A DNA stretch of 64,000 nt from Bryobacterales bacterium (GTDB taxonomy: Bacteria > Acidobacteriota > Terriglobia > Bryobacterales > Bryobacteraceae): the NCBI GenBank assembly GCA_016789905.1, contig JAEUQC010000147.1, forward strand, positions 1 through 64,000, given 5' to 3'. Below, in pieces: positions 34,506 to 42,631 of the stretch; within the stretch, counting starts at the first letter, position 1; each line of letters starts with the position of its first letter. The notes below the pieces were generated by a model. It worked only from the letters and a program-made list of their open reading frames with translations, did not search any database and was not told the origin of the DNA. The position numbers were made by a program, and so were the translations under genes.

Positions 34506-35743
34506 AGAACGAGCTGACACGAATCTGGTTCGGCGTCCAACTGGCGTTCGACACGCTGCGGGCGCACAAGCTGCGCGCGTTTTTGACCGTATTGGGCGTG
34601 ATCATCGGCACGAGCACGGTGATTGGCGTGGGTTCGATTCTGGCCGGGTTGGACTCGTCGATTACCGGCATTCTGCGGAGCTTCGGCACGGAGACGTTGG
34701 TGATTACCAAGTGGGACTCGCCGATGAGTTTCGGCCCGCGGTCGATGGAAGAACGAATGCGGAAGCCGCTGACGCTGGAGAACGCGCTGGCGATCCGGGA
34801 CCGGGCCAGAGAGGTGGAATCGGTGAGCCCGTACCTGTTTCCCGATTGGGGAATTCACAAAGCGAAGTACAAGGGAATCGACGCGTTCAATATCCAGATT
34901 GGCGGCACCGATCCGGGGTACGTGAGCACCGGGGTGGAGATGCGCGATGGCCGGTTCTTTACCGACGTGGAGAATTCGCATCATCTGCCGGTGGTGGTGA
35001 TTGGCGAAGATCTGGGAAAGGCCTGGTTTCAGAACACGAGCGCGATTGGGAAATGGGTGGAATTGGACGGGCACTCGTTTGAGGTGATTGGGGTGATGCT
35101 GCGGCCGGCGCAGTCGATGCCCGGACAGGAAGACCGCCGGATGATGCTGCCGTATTTCACTATGCGGAAGCTGTTTCCGACGGCGCGGGAGCACATGATC
35201 ATTGTGGCGGCGACACCGGGGCGGGTGGCGGCGGCTATTGACGAGACGCGGGCGCTGTTGCGAATGGAACGGCGGGTTCCGCTATCCAAGCCTGACAATT
35301 TTTCCGTATCGACAGCCGAGCAGATGGTGGAGCAGTTCCGCGGTGTGGTGGCGATGATCGCGATTGTGATGGTGGTTCTCAGTTCGATTGGCCTGTTGGT
35401 GGGCGGCATAGGGGTGATGAACATTATGTTGGTGTCGGTGACAGAGCGGACCAAAGAGATAGGCACGCGGAAGGCGCTAGGGGCGCGGAGGCGGGACATC
35501 ATCATTCAGTTTCTGACCGAGGCGGTAGTGCTCACTTTGGTCGGCGGATTCCTGGGCATTGGGCTGGGCTGGCTGATTTCTCAGGGCGCGGCGCTGGCTT
35601 TCCCGGACCTGCCAACCACGGTGCCGATGTGGGCCGTGGCGGCTGGCGTGGTGGTGAGTGTCGGGGTGGGTTTGTTCTTTGGCATCTGGCCGGCGAACAA
35701 GGCGGCGCGGCTGGACCCGGTGGAGGCGCTGCGGCACGAGTAG
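34502..35743 (+). CDS. Second MacB-type ABC transporter permease
   Basis: 413 residues, the same architecture as its upstream neighbour: first helix at HKLRAFLTVLGVIIGTSTVIGVGSIL, MacB_PCD periplasmic domain, then three C-terminal helices with GVMNIMLVSVTERTKEIGTRKALGARRRDIIIQF and an end motif WPANKAARLDPVEALRHE. The tandem pair, joined by a four-base overlap, probably forms a heterodimeric permease. An ATPase subunit would have to come from elsewhere in the genome. A run of eight Gs follows the stop (35743-35751). No membrane fusion protein gene is adjacent. Confidence 0.9.
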   Translation: MKNELTRIWFGVQLAFDTLRAHKLRAFLTVLGVIIGTSTVIGVGSILAGLDSSITGILRSFGTETLVITKWDSPMSFGPRSMEERMRKPLTLENALAIRDRAREVESVSPYLFPDWGIHKAKYKGIDAFNIQIGGTDPGYVSTGVEMRDGRFFTDVENSHHLPVVVIGEDLGKAWFQNTSAIGKWVELDGHSFEVIGVMLRPAQSMPGQEDRRMMLPYFTMRKLFPTAREHMIIVAATPGRVAAAIDETRALLRMERRVPLSKPDNFSVSTAEQMVEQFRGVVAMIAIVMVVLSSIGLLVGGIGVMNIMLVSVTERTKEIGTRKALGARRRDIIIQFLTEAVVLTLVGGFLGIGLGWLISQGAALAFPDLPTTVPMWAVAAGVVVSVGVGLFFGIWPANKAARLDPVEALRHE

Positions 35744-35766
35744 GGGGGGGCACACTGCCGGGCGGA

Positions 35767-35772
35767 TAGAAT
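35767..35772 (+). promoter_or_regulatory. Probable -10 box of the SGNH hydrolase gene (leaderless)
   Basis: TAGAAT, then seven bases, then ATG at 35780. The box overlaps an alternative ATG at 35771, which would therefore not be transcribed. Confidence 0.4.
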
Positions 35773-35779
35773 GGCGGGT

Positions 35780-36727
35780 ATGCGTATTTTCCTGTTGGCG
35801 GCGCTGGCGGCGGCTTGCGGCCACGCTGAGGTGGCGGCCCCTTCGTTCCAATGGATGGCGGATGGCACGGTTGTTCTGCGGTGCGCCACCGATGGGGCTG
35901 TGATCCGTTACACGTTCGAGGAGAAAGAGCCGGACAAATCAGCCGGGGTGTACCTGGCGCCGGTGGCGGTGCCGGCGGGACGCGCGATCTGGGCGCGGGC
36001 GTTCTCCGCCGACGGCGCCGAACAGAGCCTGGTGACCGTCGTCGGCGGCCGGGGCGAGCCATCGACATTGACGCCGGTGACGCAGAACCGTGACTGGAAG
36101 AACTACGACTGGGCGCGGCGCCATGCGGCCATCATTGAGAGAAACCGCGCGCAGCCGCCGGAACTGGTGCTGCTGGGCGATTCGATTACGCACTTCTGGG
36201 GCGGGGAACCGTCGGATGCGCGAGCGCGGGGGGCCGAGGTTTGGCAGAAGTACTTCGGGGCAAGAAAGGCGGTGAACCTGGGCTACGGCTGGGACCGGAC
36301 GGAGAACGTATTGTGGCGCCTGCGGCACGGGGAAGTGGATGGAATCGCGCCCAAGGCGGTGGTGGTGATGATCGGCACCAATAACGCGGGGATCAATACT
36401 GTGGACGAGATTGTGGCAGGGATCACGGCCATTTGCGAAGAGCTGCATGTACGGCTGCCGCGGGCTAATATCCTGCTTTTGGGTGTGTTCCCGAGGGGCG
36501 CCAAGCCGAATGAGGCGCGCGAAAAGATGATGGCGGTGAACGGAAAGATCGCTGGTTTGGATGGGAAGGGGATGGTCACCTACCTGGACATCGGCAACGT
36601 ATTTCTGGAGCCGGACGGCAGCATTTCGCCGATGGTGATGAACGACTACCTGCATCCGACGGCGCTGGGCTATGAGCGCTGGGCGGCGGCGATGGAGCCG
36701 GTGCTAAGACGGCTGATGGGAGAGTAA
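35780..36727 (+). CDS. Secreted SGNH/GDSL hydrolase with N-terminal beta domain
   Basis: 315 residues from ATG at 35780. It starts with a signal peptide (MRIFLLAALAAACGHA), with a Cys that could be lipidated. About 20-95 is a short beta-sandwich like the chitobiase C-terminal or Fn3-like carbohydrate-associated domain (GAVIRYTFEEKEPDKSAGVYLAPVAVPAG). The catalytic SGNH domain has block I LLGDSITHFWGG, block III IGTNNAGI, and block V DYLHPTALGYERWA, with Ser, Gly, Asn, Asp and His in place. Close relatives are PAF-acetylhydrolase-like esterases, often deacetylating plant or microbial polysaccharide. The ATG choice follows the TAGAAT box; the ATG at 35771 is the alternative. Confidence 0.88.
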   Translation: MRIFLLAALAAACGHAEVAAPSFQWMADGTVVLRCATDGAVIRYTFEEKEPDKSAGVYLAPVAVPAGRAIWARAFSADGAEQSLVTVVGGRGEPSTLTPVTQNRDWKNYDWARRHAAIIERNRAQPPELVLLGDSITHFWGGEPSDARARGAEVWQKYFGARKAVNLGYGWDRTENVLWRLRHGEVDGIAPKAVVVMIGTNNAGINTVDEIVAGITAICEELHVRLPRANILLLGVFPRGAKPNEAREKMMAVNGKIAGLDGKGMVTYLDIGNVFLEPDGSISPMVMNDYLHPTALGYERWAAAMEPVLRRLMGE

Positions 36728-36728
36728 G

Positions 36729-37484
36729 TTACCAGAGCTCATCCCGGCGCGCCACGCCGCAGAGTTTGTCGAGCGCCGCCTTGGCTTCTTTCAATTCCGG
36801 ATAGAGTTTTTCGGCCTCGCGGAACTCCTTGGGGTGGATGCGGCGGCGGGAACCCTTGGCCTCCACCGGATAGCGCACGTGCAGCATCTCGTGGTACATC
36901 ACATACTCCACGGCTATGGGCGGGGCGTTCGGTTTATCAAGCAGCTTGGAAATGACAATGGCGTTGTGCGAGGGGTCGAAATGGCCAAGGATGGTTCTGG
37001 ACGCCTGGCGGCTCCAACCGAGGGCGGGCTGGGCAAGCATGCCGTCGAAAAACCGGGAGTTGAGCGAGTTGAAAATCGCTTCCAGGTTGTAGTGCTCGCC
37101 TTTCGGGCCGGAGATGTGTTTGCGTCCTCGTGTCTGGCGCAGCAGGTGCAGGTTGCGTCGCACGTCGTGCTGGTTCAAATACAGGTTGTAACGCTCCCGT
37201 TGTTCCGGGGGCACAGGCTTGCGGTACAGCTTACAAATCAGGATGTAGGCCAGCGACTCCAGGATAGCCGGGGGGGCGGATTCCAGGGCGTCGGAGATGC
37301 GGAATTCCAGCCGGTTGTTGTGCGCGCGAATGAAGGAATTGGCGTTGGCGAAGCGGCAGAACTCCACGGCGCAGTCCGGGACGGGTGTACGGGGCCGGAC
37401 GGCGCGAAAGACCTGAAGGCAGATTTCGACAGGGGAGGGATCGTCAAACCCAGGAAGGTGCAGTTGGGCGCTCTCGACTTGCAT
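36729..37484 (-). CDS. SprT-like zinc metallopeptidase
   Basis: 251 residues. The central and C-terminal part shows a SprT/YgjP-like pattern: HYNLEAIFNSLNSRFFDGMLAQPALGWS followed by LGHFDPSHNAIVISKLLD and the zinc motif HEMLH in YVMYHEMLHVRYP. A downstream His in RIHPKEFREAEKLYP likely completes the site. The N-terminal half is an extra helical region (SFIRAHNNRLEFRISDALESAPP...ILICKLYRKPVPPEQRERY). AGGAG four bases before the ATG supports the start. SprT/Spartan proteins in eukaryotes process DNA-protein crosslinks; bacterial roles are unclear. No signal peptide, so cytoplasmic. Confidence 0.82.
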   Translation of the reverse strand: MQVESAQLHLPGFDDPSPVEICLQVFRAVRPRTPVPDCAVEFCRFANANSFIRAHNNRLEFRISDALESAPPAILESLAYILICKLYRKPVPPEQRERYNLYLNQHDVRRNLHLLRQTRGRKHISGPKGEHYNLEAIFNSLNSRFFDGMLAQPALGWSRQASRTILGHFDPSHNAIVISKLLDKPNAPPIAVEYVMYHEMLHVRYPVEAKGSRRRIHPKEFREAEKLYPELKEAKAALDKLCGVARRDELW

Positions 37485-37568
37485 GTCTCCTGAACGGTAC
37501 CATATCAGTTTGAAACATCAATCTCGTTCCGTGTCGATACGGGGGGCTTTTTGCAAATAGCTGGGAAT

Positions 37569-38567
37569 ATGACGAATCCCTACCGGGCCAAGATTACAGC
37601 CATTGGCGGGTATGTGCCGCCGGGAGTGTTGACGAACCACGATCTGGAAAAGATTGTGGAAACTAACGACCAATGGATACTGGAGCGCACCGGGATCCGG
37701 GAGCGCCACATTGCGGCGAAAGACATTGCGACCAGTGACTTGGCGTTGGAAGCGGCGCGGGTGGTGTTGGCGGCACGCGGGCTGGACCCGACGGACCTCC
37801 ACGCGATTATCGTATGCACGGTGACACCGGACATGCTGTTTCCGGCGACGGCGTGCCTGGTGCAGGACCGGCTGGGAGCGCACGGTGCCTGGGGGTTCGA
37901 CCTCATAGCGGCGTGCTCCGGCTTTGTGTATGGGTTGACGACGGCGGCGCATCTGGTTTCGAGCGGGCCGCCGAAGAAAGTGCTTGTCATCGGAGCCGAT
38001 ACGATGTCCCGCATTCTGGACTACACGGACCGGGCGACTTGCATCTTGTTCGGCGACGGCGCCGGGGCATTTTTGGTGGAGACGGCGGAGGCCGGGAGTG
38101 AGGGGCTGCTGGATTTCGTGAACGAAGTGGACGGCTCCGGAGGGCAGTTCCTGAAGATGCCGGCCGGCGGCAGCCGGATGCCCGCTTCCCGGGAGACTGT
38201 GGATGCACGCCAGCACTTTGTGCACCAGGAGGGGCAGCAGGTTTTCAAATACGCCGTACGAAAGATGGCGGAGATGTCGGGGATTTTGCTGGAACGCAAC
38301 GGCCTGCGCGGAGAAGATGTGAAGCTGCTGATTCCGCATCAGGCCAACCGGCGGATTATTGAAGCCACGGCAAAAGCGTTGGATATGCCGTTGGACCGCG
38401 TGATTATCAACATCGATAAGTTTGGAAATACGACGGCGGCGACGATTCCGCTGGCAACGCGCGACGCTGTGGAGAGCGGCCGGCTTGTAAAGGGAGATCT
38501 TGTTCTATTCGCCGCAGTCGGCGCCGGATATACGGCCGGGGCCAGCCTTTGGCGCTGGCAATGCTGA
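37569..38567 (+). CDS. fabH: 3-oxoacyl-ACP synthase III
   Basis: 332 residues from ATG at 37569. It starts fatty acid synthesis by condensing acetyl-CoA (or another short acyl-CoA) with malonyl-ACP. The catalytic triad is visible: C116 in LIAACSGFVYG, His in PHQANRRII (about 258), and Asn in KFGNTTAATIPLA (about 288). Other signatures are NDQWILERTGIRERHIAA and FGDGAGAFLVE. It is a stand-alone fabH, away from the usual plsX-fabH-fabD cluster, so it could be a second copy with different primer specificity. An in-frame TTG at 37551 is an alternative start. MIOX follows 53 bases downstream. Confidence 0.95.
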   Translation: MTNPYRAKITAIGGYVPPGVLTNHDLEKIVETNDQWILERTGIRERHIAAKDIATSDLALEAARVVLAARGLDPTDLHAIIVCTVTPDMLFPATACLVQDRLGAHGAWGFDLIAACSGFVYGLTTAAHLVSSGPPKKVLVIGADTMSRILDYTDRATCILFGDGAGAFLVETAEAGSEGLLDFVNEVDGSGGQFLKMPAGGSRMPASRETVDARQHFVHQEGQQVFKYAVRKMAEMSGILLERNGLRGEDVKLLIPHQANRRIIEATAKALDMPLDRVIINIDKFGNTTAATIPLATRDAVESGRLVKGDLVLFAAVGAGYTAGASLWRWQC

Positions 38568-38608
38568 CAGCCGTGGGGCAGCGCTAGGAAACAAACGGCG
38601 TTTTGGTG

Positions 38609-38614
38609 TAGCCT
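38609..38614 (+). promoter_or_regulatory. Probable -10 box of the inositol oxygenase gene (leaderless)
   Basis: TAGCCT, then six bases (TCGAAT), then the ATG at 38621. There is no ribosome binding site in the preceding 20 bases. Confidence 0.35.
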
Positions 38615-38620
38615 TCGAAT

Positions 38621-39472
38621 ATGGGCACACAACCAAACGGGCCATTGGAATCGCTGGACCAGTGGGACGACGACGTCCGGGCGCGCTACCGCGCCGACCG
38701 CAAAAAAGAAGAGTTCCGCGTCTACGACGATTCGACGCCGAAGGTAGTTCGGGAGTTCTATAAACAGAACCACGCTTTGCAGACGCTGGAGGTCGCGCGC
38801 GCGAAGCGGGCCGAATATGAATCGCTGAACAAGGGCGAGATGGGAATCTGGGAAGCGATGGAGCGGCTGAACGAACTGGTAGACGATTCCGACCCCGACA
38901 CGGACCTGTCGCAGATCGCTCATAATCTGCAGACCTCCGAGGCGATCCGGGCCGATGGGCATCCGCGGTGGTTCCAACTGGCCGGGTTCATCCACGACCT
39001 GGGAAAAGTGCTGACAATGTGGGGTGAACCGCAATGGGCCGTGGTGGGAGATACGTTTCCGGTGGGCTGCCGGTGGTCGGAAAAGATTGTCTATCCGGAG
39101 TTTTTCGCGGCCAACCCGGATTCGCAGAACCCGGAACTGATGACGCGCTATGGCGTCTATAGCGAGCAGTGCGGGCTGGACAATGTGACCCTTAGTTGGG
39201 GTCATGACGAGTACCTGTACCACGTCACCAAACAGTACATGCCCGAACCGGCGCAGTACATGATTCGATACCACTCCTGGTATTCGGCGCACCGGGAGAT
39301 GGATTACCAATACCTGATGTCGGATCACGACCTGGAGATGATGAACTGGGTTCGGAAGTTCAACCCTTACGACTTGTATTCGAAATCGGCGGAAGCGCCC
39401 GACCTGGCGAAACTGCGGCCATATTATGAAGAACTGGTGGCGGAGTTTTTCCCGGCGAAGATTCGCTGGTAG
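38621..39472 (+). CDS. Myo-inositol oxygenase
   Basis: 283 residues, close to the length of animal and plant MIOX. It cleaves myo-inositol with O2 to D-glucuronate using a non-heme di-iron centre. The HD-fold ligands and signatures are clear: LQTSEAIRADGHPRWFQLAGFIHDLGKVL (His, HD), VVGDTFPVGC, LSWGHDEYLYHV (HDE), and MIRYHSWYSAH (His). The N-terminal segment YDDSTPKVVREFYKQNHALQTLEVARAK is also family-typical. The enzyme is rare in bacteria. No glucuronate or inositol catabolic genes are adjacent, though the orphan sugar-binding lipoprotein at 40079 is close by on the other strand. Cytoplasmic. Confidence 0.95.
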   Translation: MGTQPNGPLESLDQWDDDVRARYRADRKKEEFRVYDDSTPKVVREFYKQNHALQTLEVARAKRAEYESLNKGEMGIWEAMERLNELVDDSDPDTDLSQIAHNLQTSEAIRADGHPRWFQLAGFIHDLGKVLTMWGEPQWAVVGDTFPVGCRWSEKIVYPEFFAANPDSQNPELMTRYGVYSEQCGLDNVTLSWGHDEYLYHVTKQYMPEPAQYMIRYHSWYSAHREMDYQYLMSDHDLEMMNWVRKFNPYDLYSKSAEAPDLAKLRPYYEELVAEFFPAKIRW

Positions 39473-39532
39473 GCCGCGTAGTTCTAAGGGATATCAGGGG
39501 CAGTACTAGGTTCGAAAGAAGATTGAGTCATT

Positions 39533-39560
39533 TTGTCGCGTCCTGCAAACTAGTTATATC
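39533..39560 (+). promoter_or_regulatory. Candidate promoter of the Flp pilin gene
   Basis: TTGTCG and TATATC separated by 16 bases, with the ATG 30 bases later. The leader is purine-rich (AAAGAGAAG) and can pair with 16S rRNA. Unlike most units here, this gene has a normal leader. Confidence 0.35.
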
Positions 39561-39589
39561 TTCAGTTTGAAAAGAAAGAGAAGCGAAAC

Positions 39590-39829
39590 ATGGGGCTCAA
39601 ACTCACAGGTTCCTCGACACGCCTACGGGAAAAGGCGATGTGGCTGACCGTCGTTCTGGAGTCGAAGCTGTGCCGGGACGAACGCGGACAAGACATGATT
39701 GAGTACGCGTTGATGGCGGCGTTTCTCGCGGTTGCGGTGGCCGCCATCTTCCCCCAGACTATTGCGCCAAACATAAGCCAGATCTTCTCGAAGGTGAATT
39801 CGTCGCTAGGCGGAGCGGCCGCGATTTAA
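39590..39829 (+). CDS. Flp/Fap-type IVb pilin
   Basis: 79 residues. A 33-residue leader is followed by the prepilin cleavage motif G33/Q34 in ERGQDMIEYALMAAFLAVAVAAIF, with Glu at position +5 (E38) as in Flp pilins. The hydrophobic helix is followed by a short polar tail (SQIFSKVNSSLGG). It should be processed by a TadV-like peptidase and assembled by the Tad machinery. No tad, rcp or cpa gene is in the window, so it is an orphan pilin. Its long charged leader (RLREKAMWLTVVLESKLCRDE) is longer than usual. Confidence 0.88.
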   Translation: MGLKLTGSSTRLREKAMWLTVVLESKLCRDERGQDMIEYALMAAFLAVAVAAIFPQTIAPNISQIFSKVNSSLGGAAAI

Positions 39830-39984
39830 TCGCCGGTGACGGACTTCGCCGATGAACGGCACCACCGGCGGCGCCGGACTGCGCAAGCTGTAAACTGCCG
39901 AGTTGTACGGGGTTGCTGAGAAGGACGGGCAAGGGGAGTCGTGCTACGTGCCGCGTGCTGGCTGATCCAGCGGCGGGGATACAG

Positions 39985-40036
39985 AACAGAATTGATTTCT
40001 GTTGGGCACGATGCCGACGACATGGTGCATCGTGCC
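39985..40036. other. Two back-to-back perfect hairpins between the pilin and lipoprotein genes
   Basis: Hairpin 1: AACAGAA / TTCTGTT with a five-base loop (39985-40003). Hairpin 2: GGCACGATGC / GCATCGTGCC, ten perfect pairs with a 12-base loop (40005-40036). One base separates them. No U-tract follows on either strand. They sit in a 249-base gap, 43 bases after the stop of the leftward lipoprotein gene, and could protect its mRNA 3' end or form a small structured RNA. The rest of the gap (39830-40078) shows nothing recognisable. Confidence 0.45.
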
Positions 40037-40078
40037 TGTCATGTATCCGGCGCTCATGCGGGGCTTCCGCCGGGACGG

Positions 40079-41038
40079 CTAATCCAGGTATTTCTTCAGG
40101 TCGGGCTCTAGTTGGGCCTTTACTTCGGGAGAATCGATATTCGACTTGGTGATAAGCCTTGGCGGCAGCGGCTGGTTCTTTTCCACTGGTTTGCCGTCGA
40201 GCTTATCGACCGCCGCGATCATGGAACGATACCCCATTTGAAATGGATCCTGGGCAACGAGCGAATCAATGAGCCCGGACCGAAGATCCTCCAGCAGTGT
40301 GGGACTCCAGTCGAAGCCCACCATCTTGACCGTGGAAGACTTGCGTCCCTTCAGCGCCCTGGCGGCGCCTACGGCACTGGATTCGTTGGACGCGAACAAG
40401 CCGTTAACGTTCGGGAACGCGGTCAACATGTTCTCGGCAACCTGCAACGACTTGGCGAAATCGGCCATGCCGTAGCGCTTGTCCTTAATCTGAATGCCGG
40501 GAAACTTCTTGATCGCATCTTCGAATCCCTGTTCGCGGGCCATGGTGGACGCGCCGCCCGGTTGCACGGCGACGACAACCACTTCGCCCTTTCCGCCAAG
40601 GATTTCGCCCATGCGCGCGGCGGCAAGCTGGCCGGCGGCATAATTGTCGGTGGCGACCATGGCGGCATAGGATTCCGTATCGATTCCAGAATCGAAGATG
40701 ACGACCGGGATCTTTTCCTTGGCGGCGCGTTCCACAACAGAAAGCATGACGGTCTTGTCGATTGGAGCCAGGCAGATGGCGTCGACGCGCTGGTTGATCA
40801 TGGCGTCAACAATCTGGATCTGGCCGTTATAGTCTGTCTCCGATGCCGGCCCCTTCCAGAGAACCTCGATGGAGTGCTCACGGGCCGCCTTATTGGCGCC
40901 CGCGTGCACGGATTGCCAGAAGAGGTGGGCGAGCCCTTTCGGGACGACGGCGACGCGGCGTTGGCCGCTCTTGTTGCAGCCGGAAATAGAAAGCGCGGCG
41001 ACCCCAAGGGCGCCGCGCAGGAAGGTTTTGCGTTCCAT
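40079..41038 (-). CDS. Ribose-type sugar-binding lipoprotein of an ABC transporter
   Basis: 319 residues. A lipobox (ISGC, Cys21) follows a twin-basic hydrophobic leader, so it is a lipoprotein. The fold is periplasmic binding protein type I (RbsB-like): DAMINQRVDAICLAPIDK, IPVVIFDSGIDTE, ATDNYAAGQLAA, FASNESSAVGAARALK and FDWSPTLLEDLRSGLIDSLVAQDPFQMGY. Ligands of this family are pentoses, hexoses, inositols or autoinducer-2. No permease or ATPase gene is nearby, so it is an orphan or uses a transporter encoded elsewhere. Its ATG overlaps the stop of the cytochrome c peroxidase gene (TAATG). An inositol or glucuronate ligand is conceivable given MIOX at 38.6 kb, but this is only context. Confidence 0.88.
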   Translation of the reverse strand: MERKTFLRGALGVAALSISGCNKSGQRRVAVVPKGLAHLFWQSVHAGANKAAREHSIEVLWKGPASETDYNGQIQIVDAMINQRVDAICLAPIDKTVMLSVVERAAKEKIPVVIFDSGIDTESYAAMVATDNYAAGQLAAARMGEILGGKGEVVVVAVQPGGASTMAREQGFEDAIKKFPGIQIKDKRYGMADFAKSLQVAENMLTAFPNVNGLFASNESSAVGAARALKGRKSSTVKMVGFDWSPTLLEDLRSGLIDSLVAQDPFQMGYRSMIAAVDKLDGKPVEKNQPLPPRLITKSNIDSPEVKAQLEPDLKKYLD

Positions 41039-42057
41039 TACTTAGGGAATTCCTTCGGTTCTGTGAGTTGTTGCCAGCCGGTACCGCTCAGGGACTTCAT
41101 AAACGCCACCAAGTCCGCCTTATCTTGCGCGGTCAGATTCAGCTTCTTGATGCGTTCATCGAGGTTCTTGTTCGGAATGCCGCCTTTGTCGTAATACTCC
41201 ACCACTTCTTCCAACGTCTTCAGACTTCCATCGTGCATGTAGGGGAAGGTGTGTTCGATTTCGCGAAGAGTCGGCGTCTTGAAGGCGCCGAAATCGGCGG
41301 GATTCTTCGTAACGGCGAAGCGGCCCGGTTCCGGAGATGCCTTGTCCTGGCCGACGCCCAGATTGTGGAACGAATTCAGCGTAAAGCTGGCGCCTTCGTG
41401 GCACTGGTCGCACTTGGCCTTGTTGAAAAAGACGTCCATGCCGCGAACCTGGGAGGCGTTGAGGGCGGCTTTATTGCCGAGTTTGTACTTGTCGTAGGGG
41501 GAATTGCCGCTAAGCACCGTACGCTCAAACGTGGCGATTGCTTTGGCAATGTGATCGAGCGTGAAATCCTCCGTGCCGAAGACGGATTTGAAGCGCGCCC
41601 GATAACCTGGGATTTTCCGCAGCGTTTCCACGACAACCGGGTGGGTGTTTCCCATTTCTATGGGGTTGGCCATGGGGCCCACGGCCTGATCTTCGAGCGA
41701 AGAGGCGCGACCGTCCCAGAACTGAATGGCGCCGTAGGCACGGTTGATGACGGTGGGCGAGTTGATGCCTCCGACCTGACCCTTGATTCCGGTGGAGAAC
41801 TGCGCCTGATCTGTGAATCCCTTTGCCGGATGATGGCACGTAGCGCAAGAAAGTGTGCCATCAGCGGAGATCCGCTTGTCAAAATACAACAGGCGGCCGA
41901 GTTCCACTTTGGCGGCGGAATAAGGATTGTCCTTTGGCCAAACGATGGGCGGGAGGCCACGGGGAACGGTGAACGCCCCGGGCTTTGGTTGGGCGTTGAG
42001 TAAGGCGAAGGGAACGGCGGCAAGCGCCACCGTTCCCATCCAAAGACTGCTACGCAT
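41038..42057 (-). CDS. Diheme cytochrome c peroxidase (CCP/MauG family)
   Basis: 339 residues with signal peptide MRSSLWMGTVALAAVPFALLNA. Two heme motifs are visible: C71-A-T-C-H75 in the N-terminal (peroxidatic) domain and CDQCHEG near 217 in the electron-transfer domain. FTDQAQFSTGIKG, INSPTVINRAYGAIQFWDGRASSLEDQA and RDIEHTFPYMHDG-like segments are typical. It reduces hydrogen peroxide in the periplasm using cytochrome c electrons, or acts as a MauG-like modifier. AGGAG lies about 12 bases before the ATG. It is third in a leftward operon: oxidoreductase, Cys-His protein, this gene, sugar-binding lipoprotein. Confidence 0.93.
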   Translation of the reverse strand: MRSSLWMGTVALAAVPFALLNAQPKPGAFTVPRGLPPIVWPKDNPYSAAKVELGRLLYFDKRISADGTLSCATCHHPAKGFTDQAQFSTGIKGQVGGINSPTVINRAYGAIQFWDGRASSLEDQAVGPMANPIEMGNTHPVVVETLRKIPGYRARFKSVFGTEDFTLDHIAKAIATFERTVLSGNSPYDKYKLGNKAALNASQVRGMDVFFNKAKCDQCHEGASFTLNSFHNLGVGQDKASPEPGRFAVTKNPADFGAFKTPTLREIEHTFPYMHDGSLKTLEEVVEYYDKGGIPNKNLDERIKKLNLTAQDKADLVAFMKSLSGTGWQQLTEPKEFPK

Positions 42058-42072
42058 AGTTCGATTGATCTC

Positions 42073-42603
42073 CTATTTCTTGGCGAAGCCTTGCACGTAA
42101 ATGGCCTGATAACCACGGTGCGAGGCGAGGGTGCCGGAAACTTCCATCACGTGAGCGGTGTGTTCGGCGGCGGCTTTGCGGAAGTCGCTGGTGGCGCCGT
42201 CGCGACGGGGGTCATGCTCTTCTTCCATCAGCATGTAGAGAGTGCCATCGGCGGTGACGAGACCGACTGGCTGGCCGTTATTGATGCACTTCTGCCCGCA
42301 GGCGCGGTGCTTTTCGCCGTGCTTGCCAAGTTGCAGATAGCAGGAAAACTCGACGATTTCGCCGACCGCGGTGATGGCCTTTCCAGCGCGCGGCTTGCCG
42401 TCAACACCGGCGGCCATGGTGGTCTGGGTCCACCCGCCGTCCTTGGAACCCATGGAGCCCATGGGCTTGGTGTAGGTGGGGTCGCCGACCGGAGTCATGG
42501 CGGGCATGAGTGGCCCGGCGGCGGCCTTTTTTTTGGGCGCTTCCTGCGCGAAAGCCACGGAGACCGCGGCGACTGTGAGCAGAGCAAGTGTTTTGAGTGT
42601 CAT
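42073..42603 (-). CDS. Exported Cys/His-motif protein of unknown function
   Basis: 176 residues from ATG at 42603, which places the signal peptide (MTLKTLALLTVAAVSVAFA) at the N-terminus; the longer frame to 42717 is rejected. After a low-complexity stretch it has a compact motif C88-x6-H95-x3-H99-x2-C102-x3-C106 (in FSCYLQLGKHGEKHRACGQKC) followed by NNGQPVGLVTADGTLYMLM. A small beta domain follows (HVMEVSGTLASHRGYQAIYVQGF). Such a Cys/His cluster in an exported protein suggests metal or heme binding or a disulphide-stabilised fold. It lies 15 bases from the cytochrome c peroxidase start and 28 from the oxidoreductase stop, so a role in the same redox process is inferred. I cannot name a family. 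Confidence 0.75.
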   Translation of the reverse strand: MTLKTLALLTVAAVSVAFAQEAPKKKAAAGPLMPAMTPVGDPTYTKPMGSMGSKDGGWTQTTMAAGVDGKPRAGKAITAVGEIVEFSCYLQLGKHGEKHRACGQKCINNGQPVGLVTADGTLYMLMEEEHDPRRDGATSDFRKAAAEHTAHVMEVSGTLASHRGYQAIYVQGFAKK

Positions 42604-42631
42604 GGTTTTCTTCCCTGGAACGGTTTTGCAG

